A stretch of 64,000 nt of DNA from Malus domestica (taxonomy: Eukaryota > Streptophyta > Magnoliopsida > Rosales > Rosaceae): positions 28,883,501 to 28,947,500 of the forward strand of contig NC_091661.1 in the NCBI RefSeq assembly GCF_042453785.1. The letters are read 5' to 3'. The notes beneath the pieces were generated by a model. That model saw only the letters and a list, made by a program, of their open reading frames with translations, was not told the origin of the DNA and made no database searches. The position numbers and the translations under genes were made by a program. Positions 44,077 to 55,750 of the stretch are shown piece after piece (the stretch's first letter is position 1; the number at the start of each line of letters is the position of its first letter).

Positions 44077-45443
44077 TAACAATTCAACAGCATCATCTTC
44101 ATTTAACAACTTAGGCTTATATATCTGATCACCAAATCTACTCGGGCTTATATATCTGATCACCAAATCTACGTAGCGACTGTTTATCTCTAGTTGTTAT
44201 AATGGTTCGACCTCCGCCACGAAATGAAGGTTGCTTTCCAACTAAGGCTTCAATTTGGGATGAATTCTCCACATTATCATGGGCAATTAAAACTTTTTTC
44301 GTACCAACTCTTTCCCTCATCTTCTGGAAACCATTTCTTTAAATCTCTGAACTCCCCACCTTCGTATTTGTGATACGAGACAGAATTTCTGCCTGCATGT
44401 CTAGTGATGCTTCACCTGCATCAGTTGACGGAAAACGTCCCTTGACATTTTCAAGAAAGCAACGACCTTCGAAGTGATGATTAATTTTGTCATACATAGC
44501 TCTAGTGATGGTGGTTTTGCCTATACCGGGCATACCCCATATTCCGACAAAGCAAACGCCATCCGTCTCAGGACATAATAGTGAATCCATTTTCTGTAAG
44601 CGGATACATTCCAACCAAGCCATTATTTTCACTTGATGAGATGTAAAAGTATCTTGTACAATGTTCTCAATAAGCTTGGCATCATCCGTATGAAATTTCA
44701 AAAGGAGTATAAAAAAGGAGTCAGAGCAGGCCATAATGTCCTACGGCTGCTAGCAAAATATGTATTGATACACTGATCACACTGAGCTAAAACTTAATTT
44801 TGTTCTTCAAATCAAGCTAGAGGTTACTTTAACCTACATACAAATTTCTGCATATTTGTCAATTTTTATGTTTGTGACTATTGTATTAATCAGTTGCTCT
44901 TAACTTTTCACAGATGGCATAGATCTAGGCAGATGACATCATTTACATGTTTTACTAGCATCATAGATATGTATCAACAGTATGAACAATTAATTTTAGC
45001 TAAACTAAATGCCTAAAACTAATTAATTAGATTATAAAGAAGTGAGAGTTACTTGTAATCTCGCGAATCCCAGCCAGATAGATTGGCTGCCCTAGTTAGA
45101 GCGAACCCCCAGCGCCGCACCTCTTCCATGCTGGCGTTAGAATCCTGCTCATGTTTAGAAAAAGTTTCTCTAAAACTTTCCTCGAGTTTACGAACCTGAC
45201 TTGGATTAACTTGGTAAAAATGGGGCACCATAATCTGCTCCTGTGTATCCATGCATTCCAGGATTTGGACAAGTTCTTTCAAGCACCATGTGGAAGAAGC
45301 GTAGTTTTGGGAAAAAACTACAATCGAAAGCCTTGAGCCCTTAATAGCTAGACAGCAGCTGCGAAAGGTTGTTGCCTTTTCTTAGCTCTTCATCACCTCT
45401 AAAATTAAGGAAGACATCATATTTCCAACAGCGGGCACAAGAT
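44077..45443 (-). pseudogene. Decayed TNL gene copy (TIR and partial NB-ARC)
   Basis: Clearly related to the TNL at 29192. The TIR part starts CWKYDVFLNFRG and jumps to EELRKGNNLSQLL, so about 35 codons are deleted. A frameshift follows, then VVFSQNYASSTWCLKELVQI to WDSRDYK. The acceptor of the next exon reads AC instead of AG. The NB-ARC part has GMPGIGKTT in place of GMGGIGKTT and an in-frame stop near 44339. It ends shortly after TTRDKQSLRRFGDQIYK, before GLPLAL and MHD. A 28-bp tandem duplication (GGCTTATATATCTGATCACC) lies at about 44114-44171. No LRR exon remains. The gene is a dead tandem duplicate separated from its parent by retroelements. Confidence 0.9.
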
Positions 45444-45616
45444 TGAGTGCAGCTGAAAGATGATCGGCTAGCCTACTAGTGGCAATGCAAAGCACAAAAT
45501 TGATTTATATTTCATGTTTCATCCCTGGAACCATCAACTCTGAGTTTCTAACAAGGAATTGATTCCCTTGGAATCATCGTCTGCAATGTGTCATTTTGTT
45601 CGGCTTTTGTCTCTTC

Positions 45617-45649
<33 letters not shown>

Positions 45650-47511
45650 CCTAGGCCTTTAGCAAGCATAATGTCAAGGTGTTGAATATCTGATAAACTG
45701 GCACCAGGGAAGTCGATGAATCAAAGTTTTTATTTTCTTTTGTAAAATCGGTTTATTATTCACTGTAGTGTGTTGGCATTCTTATGCTTTGGAGTTGGAG
45801 GCCCAAAAACTTAGCAGATTCTGTTTTTTGGAAATGTGTAAGGTCCATTGATGATGAGTCCGAGAAGGGCTCATGAGCATTGGTCTCTGACTTTCCGTCC
45901 ATCAGCATCAAGTGGTAGTGTGAGGATGGTGAGCAAAAATATTCTCAACTTGCAGATTGCTATTCAACTTCTCTAGCAAGGTCGAGTCCATTAACATAAA
46001 AAGAAAGTTTGTTAAGAGTCTGAATAACAGTTCTAAGTAATCTAATAAACGGTGTGACATTCCAACTAGCCTCTTTCGGATTAAGAAGGAATGGAAAACC
46101 AATAATTTGTTGCCAGTTATCATTTAAAATAAATAAATATAAATAAACCATGTGACATACGTTAGAATTATGTAAGAGTCGTGTAAGAAACAATTATTAG
46201 TGTAAATTAATGTGGTGGAGTAGTTGGAAACTTGGAGGATCATTTAGATAAAACTTGTTTTTTGGGGGGTGGGTGAGATTTTGGGCAATTTCAATGGGTT
46301 TGTAATCTGCTCAAGGTACGCAAGTCAATCACACAAGCAAGCTCATGTAATCTAAATTAAGTTAAAACGAGCTATGCCTATATATCAATTCATCACAAAG
46401 TAATCGTAAATGGACAAAACTTAGGTACTTACGGAAGAATATTTAATTTACCGACCATCCTGCGTGACCCAATAAAAATTTAACACTTGTAATATGAGAC
46501 CATCACCATTCACCAAACACCATCCTGTCTTGCTGACCAAACATCCACCACTCCATTTGAGCCTATAACCAATCACCATCCTTCTTCCTCTCCTTCCAAA
46601 CAGCCATAGCAGATTCTAACGGTCGACCCCACTGACCCAACTCCATCACAACCTCTAATCTGACCGGCAAATTACTTAATCATCCATACTAAAATCGACT
46701 TGTTGTCGTCGAAGAGAAGGACTGGCTTCTCCAATTACAACTATTTTGATATATAACATCAACATATAAGTGAGAAACAATGAGTATGAAATTAACTACC
46801 TCCATAACTTTGGTTCATGAATTTTTAAGTATGAAATCATGCAATTTATTGTCGCATTTATATACTTTTTGGTACTTTCCATTATTTTTTTTGTAAATAT
46901 TTACTCAACGAAACGAGATGTGGTTCAATTTTTTCATAAACATTGTTCTTAGTTTCTACGCGTTATTTCACTACCATTATAAGTAAGTAAATATGTCAAA
47001 ATTTTATTTAGCTGAAAATTTAGTTTACAAATAGTAAGAAAAATACTATTGTTCATAGGAAAGGAGAAATTCAACATCATTATTTACACATTCGCATCTC
47101 AATATTATTTTTTATTGTAAGATTAAATAAAATAAAAAAGATCAACAAACAAAAAATATATCATTTATTAAAAAAAAAACATGTTTAAAACCAATACAAA
47201 GTGGAAGGCAAAATAACTCAACAGAGCGCGGGCGCCAACTGCGCTGGAAAGTAAAAAGTAAAATGTGCCAAGTGACGAGGAAAAGGAAAAGTCAAATAAA
47301 TAAATAAATAAAATCCTTCCGTACCAAAACGGAAAGACATAAAAATTGCAGTGATATGAAACACGGCAGGAAATACAGAAACGAACAGCTCAACAACTCA
47401 AAGCACTTTCTTCTTCTTCCTTCCAACTCCTCTCACCGTCGCAATTCGCAGAGTGATCTCTTCAACGAACTTCAAAGTCTCCATCTTTATGTCGTTTTGG
47501 TAGTACCCACG
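45444..47511. other. Intergenic between the TNL relic and the kinase gene
   Basis: No gene is supported. A run of about 30 T lies at 45618-45647. The last part before 47512 is the kinase promoter and 5' leader; an in-frame ATG at 47356 exists, but the stretch to 47512 is not conserved-looking. Confidence 0.5.
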
Positions 47512-49419
47512 ATGCGCCAATTCCTTCAATCCCCATCGCAATCGCCCGCAGCTTCTCCTCAGCCCCAACCCGGCGTCAGCACCCGCCTCCCCCACCCTAT
47601 CGCCGCCGCCTCCGCCACCACCGCCTTCTCTCTCCTCCTCTTCCTCGTAGTCTGCTTCCGAAAAATTACCCGGAAGCGGACCACCCCGGAATCCGACTCC
47701 AAGCCCCCCCACCGCTTCTCCTACTCCGTCCTCCGCCGCGCGACCGACTCCTTCTCCCCCACCCGCCGTCTCGGCCAAGGCGGCTCCGGGTCCGTGTTTT
47801 TCGGCACCATCCCTCACACCCGACAAGATGTCGCCGTCAAGCTCATGGACTCCGGCTCGCTACAGAGCGAGCGCGAGTTCCAGAACGAGCTCTTTTTAGC
47901 CTCTAAGCTCGATTCTTCGCTCGTCGTCTCGGTCCTCGGATTCTCCTCCGACCCGAAACGGCGGCGTATGGTGCTGGTGTACGAGTTTATGAGCAACGGT
48001 AATTTGCAGGACGCGCTGCTGAAGAGGAAGTGCCCCGAATTGATGGAGTGGAGAAAAAGGTTTTCGATTGCCGTTGATGTAGCGAAAGGGCTGAGATATC
48101 TTCATGGGTTGGACCCACCGTTAATTCACGGCGATGTGAAGCCGAGTAATGTGCTACTGAACGGCGGCTTCGCTGCCAAGATCGCCGATTTCGGGCTCGC
48201 TAGGCTGAAATCGGAGGATCAGGTTGTGATTGATATTGATGACGTGCCGAAGAAGGAGGAGCTTGAGAGCAATGGCGGGTGCGACTATGGGTCGGTGGTG
48301 GAGGAAACTGAGAGTGTGACCACAGCTGGGTTTGATGATTTGAACGTGGGTGTTGATCAGTCGCCGGTGGATTTAGCGAAGGGTCCTGTTTCGCCGGAGA
48401 CTTCGGTGACACCACCGTCCCCGGTGTCTCCAGAGGGGAATTTGGAGGAGGGAGGGAAGCAGAGGGTAAATAAAGATTGGTGGTGGAGGCAGGACAGTGG
48501 AGTGAAGGACTATGTAATGGAGTGGATTGGGAATGAGATTGGGAATGATAGGCCAATTGGAACTACTGCCTCCGGTTCGAGTAGTGAAACGGTTGGGAAA
48601 GTTAAGAAGAAGAGGAAGAACAAGAGGAGATTGGAATGGTGGGTGTCGATGGACGAGGAAAAGAATGCGAAGAAATCGAATAAGGAGAGGAAAAGGCCTG
48701 CCAGGGAATGGTGGAAGGAGGAGTACTGTGATGAGCTTGCAAAGAAGAAGAAAAAGAAGGACAAGAAGCAACCGAAAGGAATGAGCTTTGACGACAATGA
48801 TGACAATTGGTGGTCACGCGATGAGGAATTGTACGCGGAGAGTAAGAAGAAGATCAAGAAGAGGAGTAGGAGCAAGAGTTGGGGGAGTGTGAGTAGTATT
48901 GATTGGTGGTTAGACGGAATGCGGCGTAATGGTAGCCATGATTCCGGGGAGATTCCAAAGAGTGGCGCCATGAGTAGTACTCCGAGCATGAGAGGGACTG
49001 TGTGTTATGTTGCCCCTGAATACGGTGATGGTGGTGATCCGTCTGAGAAGTGGGATGTCTATAGTTTTGGAATTTTTTTATTGGTTCTTATAGCCGGAAG
49101 GCGCCCACTTGAGGTCACAAATTCGCCCCTGTCCGAATTCCAAAGGGCAAATCTGTTATCGTGGGCGCGCCATCTTGCCCGCTCAGGGAAGCTTGTTGAT
49201 CTCGTTGATAAATCCATTCAGTCTTTGGATCAAGAACAAGCGATCCTTTGCATTACCGTGGCTTTGGTTTGCTTGCAAAAAGTGCCTTCTCGCCGCCCCT
49301 CGATGAAGGAGGTTGTGGGGATGCTGACTGGTGAGTTGGAGCCACCCAAACTACCGCGTGAGTTATCCACTTCAGCTAAGTCACGCTTCCCATTTAAGTC
49401 TCAGACGAATGTCCGGTGA
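47512..49419 (+). CDS. Receptor-like Ser/Thr kinase, At4g25390 type
   Basis: Single exon, 635 residues from the ATG at 47512. A short Pro/Ser-rich N-terminus is followed by one membrane segment (about 30-49, AFSLLLFLVVCF), with no extracellular domain to speak of. Kinase: GQGGSGSV (about 89-95), VAVK with Lys110, catalytic loop HGDVKPSN, DFG, then APEY and DVYSFG. The HGD in place of HRD makes it a non-RD kinase. Between DFG and APE sits a Lys/Glu-rich insertion of about 265 residues (48200-48990) with recurring Trp-Trp motifs (DWWWRQD, LEWWVSMDE, EWWKEEY, NWWSRDEE, DWWLDGM). The likely role is a membrane-linked signalling kinase; the ligand and substrate are unknown. It stands next to a bHLH gene, as in Arabidopsis. 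An upstream in-frame ATG at 47356 would add 52 residues. Confidence 0.85.
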   Translation: MRQFLQSPSQSPAASPQPQPGVSTRLPHPIAAASATTAFSLLLFLVVCFRKITRKRTTPESDSKPPHRFSYSVLRRATDSFSPTRRLGQGGSGSVFFGTIPHTRQDVAVKLMDSGSLQSEREFQNELFLASKLDSSLVVSVLGFSSDPKRRRMVLVYEFMSNGNLQDALLKRKCPELMEWRKRFSIAVDVAKGLRYLHGLDPPLIHGDVKPSNVLLNGGFAAKIADFGLARLKSEDQVVIDIDDVPKKEELESNGGCDYGSVVEETESVTTAGFDDLNVGVDQSPVDLAKGPVSPETSVTPPSPVSPEGNLEEGGKQRVNKDWWWRQDSGVKDYVMEWIGNEIGNDRPIGTTASGSSSETVGKVKKKRKNKRRLEWWVSMDEEKNAKKSNKERKRPAREWWKEEYCDELAKKKKKKDKKQPKGMSFDDNDDNWWSRDEELYAESKKKIKKRSRSKSWGSVSSIDWWLDGMRRNGSHDSGEIPKSGAMSSTPSMRGTVCYVAPEYGDGGDPSEKWDVYSFGIFLLVLIAGRRPLEVTNSPLSEFQRANLLSWARHLARSGKLVDLVDKSIQSLDQEQAILCITVALVCLQKVPSRRPSMKEVVGMLTGELEPPKLPRELSTSAKSRFPFKSQTNVR

Positions 49420-50753
49420 GTTTCTAATGTATGATTTTGTGTCTTTATCGTTAACATTAAATGATATACTGCTATAGATCATTGCTTCGTCATTCTTTGT
49501 GGATGATTTGTGTATCGAAAGAAAGGAAAAGGAACAGTTTTACTTGTATTAACTTATGATTTCATCAATGAATTCGAATTTTATCGGAATTTCTTTCATT
49601 TGCTCATATCTTTACTGGTAGGCCTACAAATCAAACTGTTTTCGATTTCGTATGTAATCATAGTTGGTGTAAAGATGGAAACACTGTCACTTTGTCACAT
49701 TCCTCTTGCACTGACTTTCAGGAATTTCGAGTTTACTTTCTCGGAGGCCGGCCCCGTGCTTTTAACAACGAGGCCAGCCCTACTCATTTGAATAGGTTTC
49801 CTAGAAATTGAACTACTACCTGCTCAGTGAAATTCGATTAGTTGACCCCTCCCCTCTTAAAGAAAAGTAAAGGGAAAACAAAGAAGAAAGCAACTTGCTT
49901 TTTATCATCATTTGAAATATTGGCCAGGGTAGTTGTGGTTCCTGTCTCCAGCTTTTTGGAGGTTGGCTATACCTTTTGCATATATTCCATTTTTCACCTG
50001 GTAGTTGGTAATGATTGGGAGGGAAAAAATTCAGATAAACCCGGGTATTGGAAAAACCGAAAAAGGCCAATACAAATGCAAACGTGGACGGAGAATGGAT
50101 ATAACTTGTCCCGTGACAATGCTTGGCCCTGTTTCTAAGATGGTTAGTAAATAGGTTTTTTTCCTGCACAGCTTCATCGGTTGTGCAGAAAAAGGCACGA
50201 CACTCGTGCAATTTTCTTAGACATGCTCTAGTTTAGAGATTTGGCACGTTTATTACTGAGAAATTTGGTAAACATTTTGTTGTCTCTATGTTTCGAGATC
50301 ATGTCCTTCACAAGTGATTTCTTTCTTTCGGTGCCAAGGTATGCTTGTTGATGATGATTCTTTTAGCTTGAATGTACAAATCAAAGATTCTGCTTATAAC
50401 TTCACCCCGTAGCTGGTTCGTTGCGAATACAGATATACAGGTCAACTGACTCAACTCAACCTTTGCCAGCTTGAAGCCTAGAATTTGATATTTTAACGTA
50501 TAAAGACTTTACGGTGAAGGTCTGTCTACTAAAAACAATTTATTACAGGTAGAGTTTGTTACAAGCAGAAGTGATATGTATAGCCTGTGAGTCATTTGTG
50601 CTACTAATTATTTGTTCACTTGCTCATCTTATGATTGAGCTTTGTCACCATGCGCACATGATGCTTGCAGTTACAAACAACTCCTTGTAGAATAGTTTAG
50701 TATACTTCCCATGGCATTTATACAGATCATTGATAACATTTCACATGCATACA
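49420..50753. other. Downstream of the kinase gene, no gene
   Basis: Probable 3' UTR, then AT-rich spacer. Open frames at 49510-49791 and 49842-50138 show no family signature. Confidence 0.45.
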
Positions 50754-50762
50754 GAGAAAGAT

Positions 50763-51050
50763 GACTTTTTAGCCAAAATGGTCCTCAAGATTGACATAAC
50801 TCCTCATTTTGGTCCTTGAGATTGAAAATCAATAGAAGGGTCCCTGAGTTTGTCGACTGTCAATCATTTTGGTCATTCCGTAAAAATCTCCGTTAAATAG
50901 AGGGTATTTGTGTCAAATCAACCCATCCATGTGCTTTTCCATTTAACAGAGATTTTTTCACGGAAGGACCAAAATGATTGACGGTGGACAAACTCAGGAA
51001 CCAAAGTGAGGAGTTATGTCAATTTCAGGGACCATTTTGACTAAAACCCC
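50763..51050. mobile_element. MULE MITE (288 bp)
   Basis: The left end is GACTTTTTAGCCAAAATGG and the right end is the inverted GGGACCATTTTGACTAAAA followed by CCCC. A perfect 9-bp duplication GAGAAAGAT flanks it (50754-50762, 51051-51059). The arms pair over most of the length (CTCCTCATTTTGGTCC with GGACCAAAATGATTG-type blocks). Confidence 0.8.
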
Positions 51051-51059
51051 GAGAAAGAT

Positions 51060-52705
51060 TGATGCTTACATTTTTAAGAAACCATAGTTAACTTAATTTT
51101 GTGTTGCTTAATAAGAATTGTTTTAGCATTTCATCTGAATTGTATATGTTCCTATTTGCAATTTTTTCAAGTAAGCTCGGTGGCTTCTGATTTGTGGTCA
51201 AGTAAGTAGCTAAAATAAGAGAAAAGGATATGAAATATGTGGGGAAGGGGTTTAGAGTTGAGCAGGTTTGGAGGGTTCTCTCCGTCTTCCGACCATGAGC
51301 AGGTTTCCGACTACGCTGTCATCTCGAATGTCTCATGTATAAGTATCGACAGATCTGAGGTGCTTTGTGAAGCTAATAACATGGATCTGCAAAGTGGGAT
51401 TCTGTCTTTGGTAAATGTTAGCCAAGGAAGCTCTCTGAGAGGCCATGGATGGACTTGCTGATGACTCGCAGCGAAGAACCGATATAATTGATGGCAGGGA
51501 AAGAAACTGGAAGCAATGAACATTTATGTCATTTGAACATGTTTTATTGATGGCAGGGAAACCAATTCATACAATTCTGTAATTTTTGTGTTTCAAATAT
51601 CAATATAATGAGAAATATAATTTTCTTTCGTTCAGTGTTATATCTTGTGTTATTGGATTTGTTTTAATTACAAATAGCCAAAATTTAACCTCTTAATATA
51701 TATATATATTTTAAATAAACGATATTATTTAGACTAAAAAGGTAGGACAAAGAGAGTGACTTGGGGGGGGGGGTGGGAAGGTTAAGTCTCACAACGGTTA
51801 GTAATAATGTGGTTTATATTCATTTTCGGTGAAAGTCGAACCTAAAAATTTTCACTTACAAATGATAGGAATACTAATAGACCGTAGTACTAAACAGCGA
51901 CAATTGAATATATTTAAGTGGGTTTTTTGTTATATTTGAGTAATTATATTGTCACTTTTGAAATTATTATATAAATATATGATAAGAACTCCTAGAGAGA
52001 GGAGAGAACATGGAGTAATGTTAATCGGGTCTTCAATTTCATGGGTTGGTTTGCAATTTGGGTTTCTTTGACCCGTTTGTAATTTCAATTAAATTCTTCA
52101 TCTTGTCCGTCCATTTTAATCTAACGGTTTTTATTCAATGTGTATGTAAAAAGTGGTTATGTGCATTTGAGAAAAATTGCTAAATGGCGGCCTATGGAAG
52201 TCCATGGAGTGGACCCAAACTTGGCAATGCAAAAAGGGGCTTACGGGCCCAATGGCATATTGATTTTTTGTAGTTGGTAGTTATGGGCCCTTACGTTGGC
52301 TTTCTGGAAAGTCGCAAACGAGGTGTTGATTAAGCGACCTTACTTCAAAAGTGATTTTCACTTTTTTTTTTGTGCACATTTTTTTTGTTTTCGTAATTTT
52401 ATTTTTTTAATCAAAATTCAAAGGCTAAAAATGAAACGGGTACGAAAATCAATTCCTAAGTTGTAAAAATTAGATCAAAATAACTTTGTACTATATAATC
52501 ATGAATGGACTCAAGCATGTTAAGAGTTGGATTAGGTGAAAAAATGGCAGAGTGTGATAATTATTTTGGGGTTTGTACTTATAAAAAAAATAATGGTTTG
52601 AAGAGTCTAGAAACTCTCTATTTTTAGACTTTTGAGGGCTTATGCATACGAATGTTCAACCAACTTCGGGATCTATATACTAAAACAATTAAGCCTTTGC
52701 ACATA
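51060..52705. other. Intergenic; one unassigned 74-codon frame
   Basis: An open frame at 51237-51461 (+) starts MWGRGLELSRFGGFSPSS. It has no recognised domain and no splice support. The rest is AT-rich with a TA tract (about 51696-51708) and a G tract (about 51763-51773). Confidence 0.4.
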
Positions 52706-52713
52706 TACATAGA

Positions 52714-53450
52714 TAGAAGTGGAAAAAATTCCCAAAAATCCCGAATCAAACCGAAAAAATTCCGATCCCAAACTAAAAATTTTCCAAACCTAAATTCTCG
52801 AAATTTTCGAGATGCTATCCCAAACTGATCCCGAAATTTCGGTACGAGATTCGGGATTGGGTTCTCGATATTTCGGGAATCCCATACCAAACCACAAATA
52901 TATAATATTAATTATTATTATATATATTTATACATATATATTATATATATTATTCTTTTATAATTGATGCTAGTAGTTTCTAATTCATGCTCTGCAACCT
53001 GGAATGCCCTACACCTTGCATATTTTTCATGTTTTGTTTGATATTCATTTGGATTTTATTATTGCTGCTACCATGACTAATGATTTCAGAAGGCTTGATT
53101 ATTTTGTCTCTCAACAGATTGCAAAAAGGGTTTAATTAATTTGAATTTTGACTCTGATAAAAACAATCAGGCATGTCAGTGTTCGATTAAATGGTAGTGT
53201 GAATGAAATGACATTCTTAGTTCATGAATGTGTTCTTGAATTATATATTTGAAGAACAATTCATAATTTCATATTTCAATTTGGGATTCCCGATTTGTTC
53301 CAAAATCCCAAAAATATTTCGGGATTCTCGAAATTTGGGATTCCCGAAAATTTGGTTTGAAAATGGTCTTCAAATTCCCGTCCCGAAAATTTTTGGTTTG
53401 GGATTCGAAATACTAGTTTCGGTATAGCATCCCATACCGAACCACCCCTA
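52714..53450. mobile_element. hAT-type MITE (737 bp)
   Basis: Ends TAGAAGTGG and (inverted) TAGGGGTGG, the TAGGGGTGG-type ends of hAT elements. A perfect 8-bp duplication TACATAGA flanks it (52706-52713, 53451-53458). Inverted subterminal repeats built of CCCGAAATTTCGG-like words fill both arms. No transposase. Confidence 0.8.
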
Positions 53451-53458
53451 TACATAGA

Positions 53459-54718
53459 TGGAGGCAGCTAAGGCCCACCGGAGCAGCTGCTGCCACTGCA
53501 GTTTACTGAGGAAAAAAATTATGATGATTTTAGAAGGTGCAAAGAACGTATTGGTAATATTATTCATGCTTCTTTTAGTGATGAAAAAGACATGTAACTT
53601 GAATTTACCATAGTTTTAGTACTTTAAATAATTTCAGTTTGTATTCCCCTCATTGTAATTCCTACAAGTTGTGGTTTAATGAAGTTCGCGAAAAAAGAAA
53701 AGGCAATGAAATGATTGAAGATGGGGTGTTTGATGATCTTCATCCCTCAAGTAATACTAGAGGCTAAGGTCGCTCCCGTTAAAGAAAATTTCTAGCTCCG
53801 TCTATGCATATATACAGATCAAGGTATGCAAAGATATACAGAAGGATACACGCATTCCCTTGAAGTCGGCTGGACAACAGTGGGTAAAATGATGTGTTCT
53901 CAGGTTAGCGACAGATTTTATGTTCATGCTCTTTGATAAATGGACAAGGCAACAGAAGTAATCGACCACTTAAAAGAGGTTGCATTGTGGCCTTAAGCGA
54001 AGATCGAGCACATGAATAGCCCTTCAGAGCAAAGAGCACAAACTGTTAACCTTAACCTAAGACAGAGGTTGCCTATAAGTTTGATGCAAGAAGCAATAAG
54101 TCATTTCTAGAAATATCATCAATCTGATGATATATGTAGGTCCATTTATAATTGTAGTCTTGTACTTCATAAATAAAATAATACCCGAAAATAAATCTGT
54201 AATCTGATATTTTGTAACTTGGCAGCAATATTAGACCAAAGTCACACACAAATATACAGATATACACACACACATATACACGCTGCTAGGTCAAAGTGAG
54301 GTTCTTCTACAAGGCTTTGCATCCCTCCCATATTCATATTCAAGTAGAGCTAACTGAAACGGCATCAGTAAGTACTTAAACTAAATAACACATAGTAAAT
54401 TGTAAGAATTTACGTTTGAGTCATCACCAAATTTGATCCCAAAATAAAAGAGAAAATTGAAACATTGGTCCATGATATTTGACCCAATTGAAGTATTGAT
54501 TACTGAAATTTGATCCCAAAATATCATTGCTCCATACTGTGACAAGTTCAAAGACCAATACTTACGGAATTTTAGTTCGAAAACCAAATCTCCAATTGGG
54601 TCAAAGTCTAAGGACCAATGCTCAAATTTTCTCGGAAACAAAAAATAAGATTGGGAGCAGCATACTGGGAGAGTCCAAGGCCAAATGAATCAACACAGGT
54701 ATTAAGTTACCCGGATAT
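53459..54718. other. Intergenic, no gene
   Basis: 54395-54660 has MITE-like inverted words (ATTGGTCC, GGACCAAT, TTGATCCCAAAAT) but no clear ends. Nothing coding is supported. Confidence 0.45.
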
Positions 54719-55351
54719 TCATTTAGATCGTGGAAGCACTTCATCTAGTTTATGTTCCAGCGCAGAAAGATTGATACTCTCTAGATCATTCACCTGAGAA
54801 AAAAAAAATTAAATAATTAAACACACGCACGCACAAAACAGCAACTTCAAACATACATACTTACACACAAAACCCTAAACCTAATATTGACCAATAAATT
54901 AGGAGTACTTGATAGAGTACCTCGGACTGGATAGTATGAAGGAGTCTGTCATCTATTTTGGAGGAGACACAGCTCACAACACAAAGCCCTTGTTCAAGAA
55001 GCACTTCTAAAACCCTAGAAATTGAGAAGCGTAACCCTTCCTCTCCAGATCTGAAGCCGATGGCAGTACTGATCACGATTTGCACTCCACCGCAACATGG
55101 GTGGACTGTGAAACAGCTTGGCGATCCCCCGTAGGAACTTTCACCACCATGGTCGTCCGTACTAGTACTAGAGCTAATTAGATCGGAGACCTTCTTCAGT
55201 TCAGCTCTCTTGGCGTCTAATCTCTTGATCCTATTCTGGAGGTGCTTTATATAATTTACAGCCTCGTTCATGTGGTCAGATATCGAACGCTTACCCTGCT
55301 TTCGCAACGAATATATGTCAGCAACCCTAGTCATCATTCTTGCAGCTAACC

Positions 55352-55405
<54 letters not shown>

Positions 55406-55750
55406 CAGAGAGACACAGAGAGAGAGAGAGGGTACATATTGGTTCTAAACCTTGATAAATTCAAGAGGGAGTAGGGATCTAAGTGAAGCATGTAGGATAC
55501 CCATTTCTTGCCTTCTTTGCCTTTCATTTTCCCTGTGGATAAACATTTTCTTCTTCTTGTTATGATCATTAGACTTGTGATCATCATCCATCATATAGTC
55601 CAAAGTAACAGCTAATTTCCGCCGCCGGCTTTTTCCCATGTTGCCATGCTCCGGAACTCTACGATCTTCTGAAATTGTGTGATCATGGTGATGACGAGGA
55701 TTAGATGAAATCTGGAAGACCAGCTTCTTGCTTTGGTGTAAAGGAAACAT
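54719..55750 (-). CDS. bHLH transcription factor, bHLH118/126/36/120 group
   Basis: Three exons (55750-55451, 55295-54921, 54793-54719), all phase 0, give 249 residues. The basic region [12 protein letters not shown] has the H-E-R arrangement that contacts E-box DNA. Helix 1 is [13 protein letters not shown], and the intron falls in the loop. Helix 2 follows ([19 protein letters not shown]). The C-terminal part ([20 protein letters not shown], then [20 protein letters not shown]) looks like the ACT-like dimerisation domain common in plant bHLHs. The first ATG in frame is at 55750 (MFPLHQSKK). Intron 1 (155 bp) holds a GT/GA microsatellite. The loop intron position and neighbouring kinase gene fit the Arabidopsis At4g25400/At5g51780 group. 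Targets cannot be told from sequence. Confidence 0.85.
55352..55431. repeat. GT/GA microsatellite in bHLH intron 1
   Basis: (GT)n changes to (GA)n with a few interruptions. It fills over half of the 155-bp intron and would be length-variable. Confidence 0.9.

Noticed and set aside
48200..48990. Long open frames on the minus strand across the kinase insert (118-159 codons)
   Set aside because: They are antisense shadows of the Lys/Glu-rich insert (read as Leu/Phe/Ser-rich) and show no start context or domain.
51237..51461. 74-codon forward frame (MWGRGLELSRFGG)
   Set aside because: The composition is plausible, but there is no known domain, no splice signal linking it to the kinase and no support beyond length.
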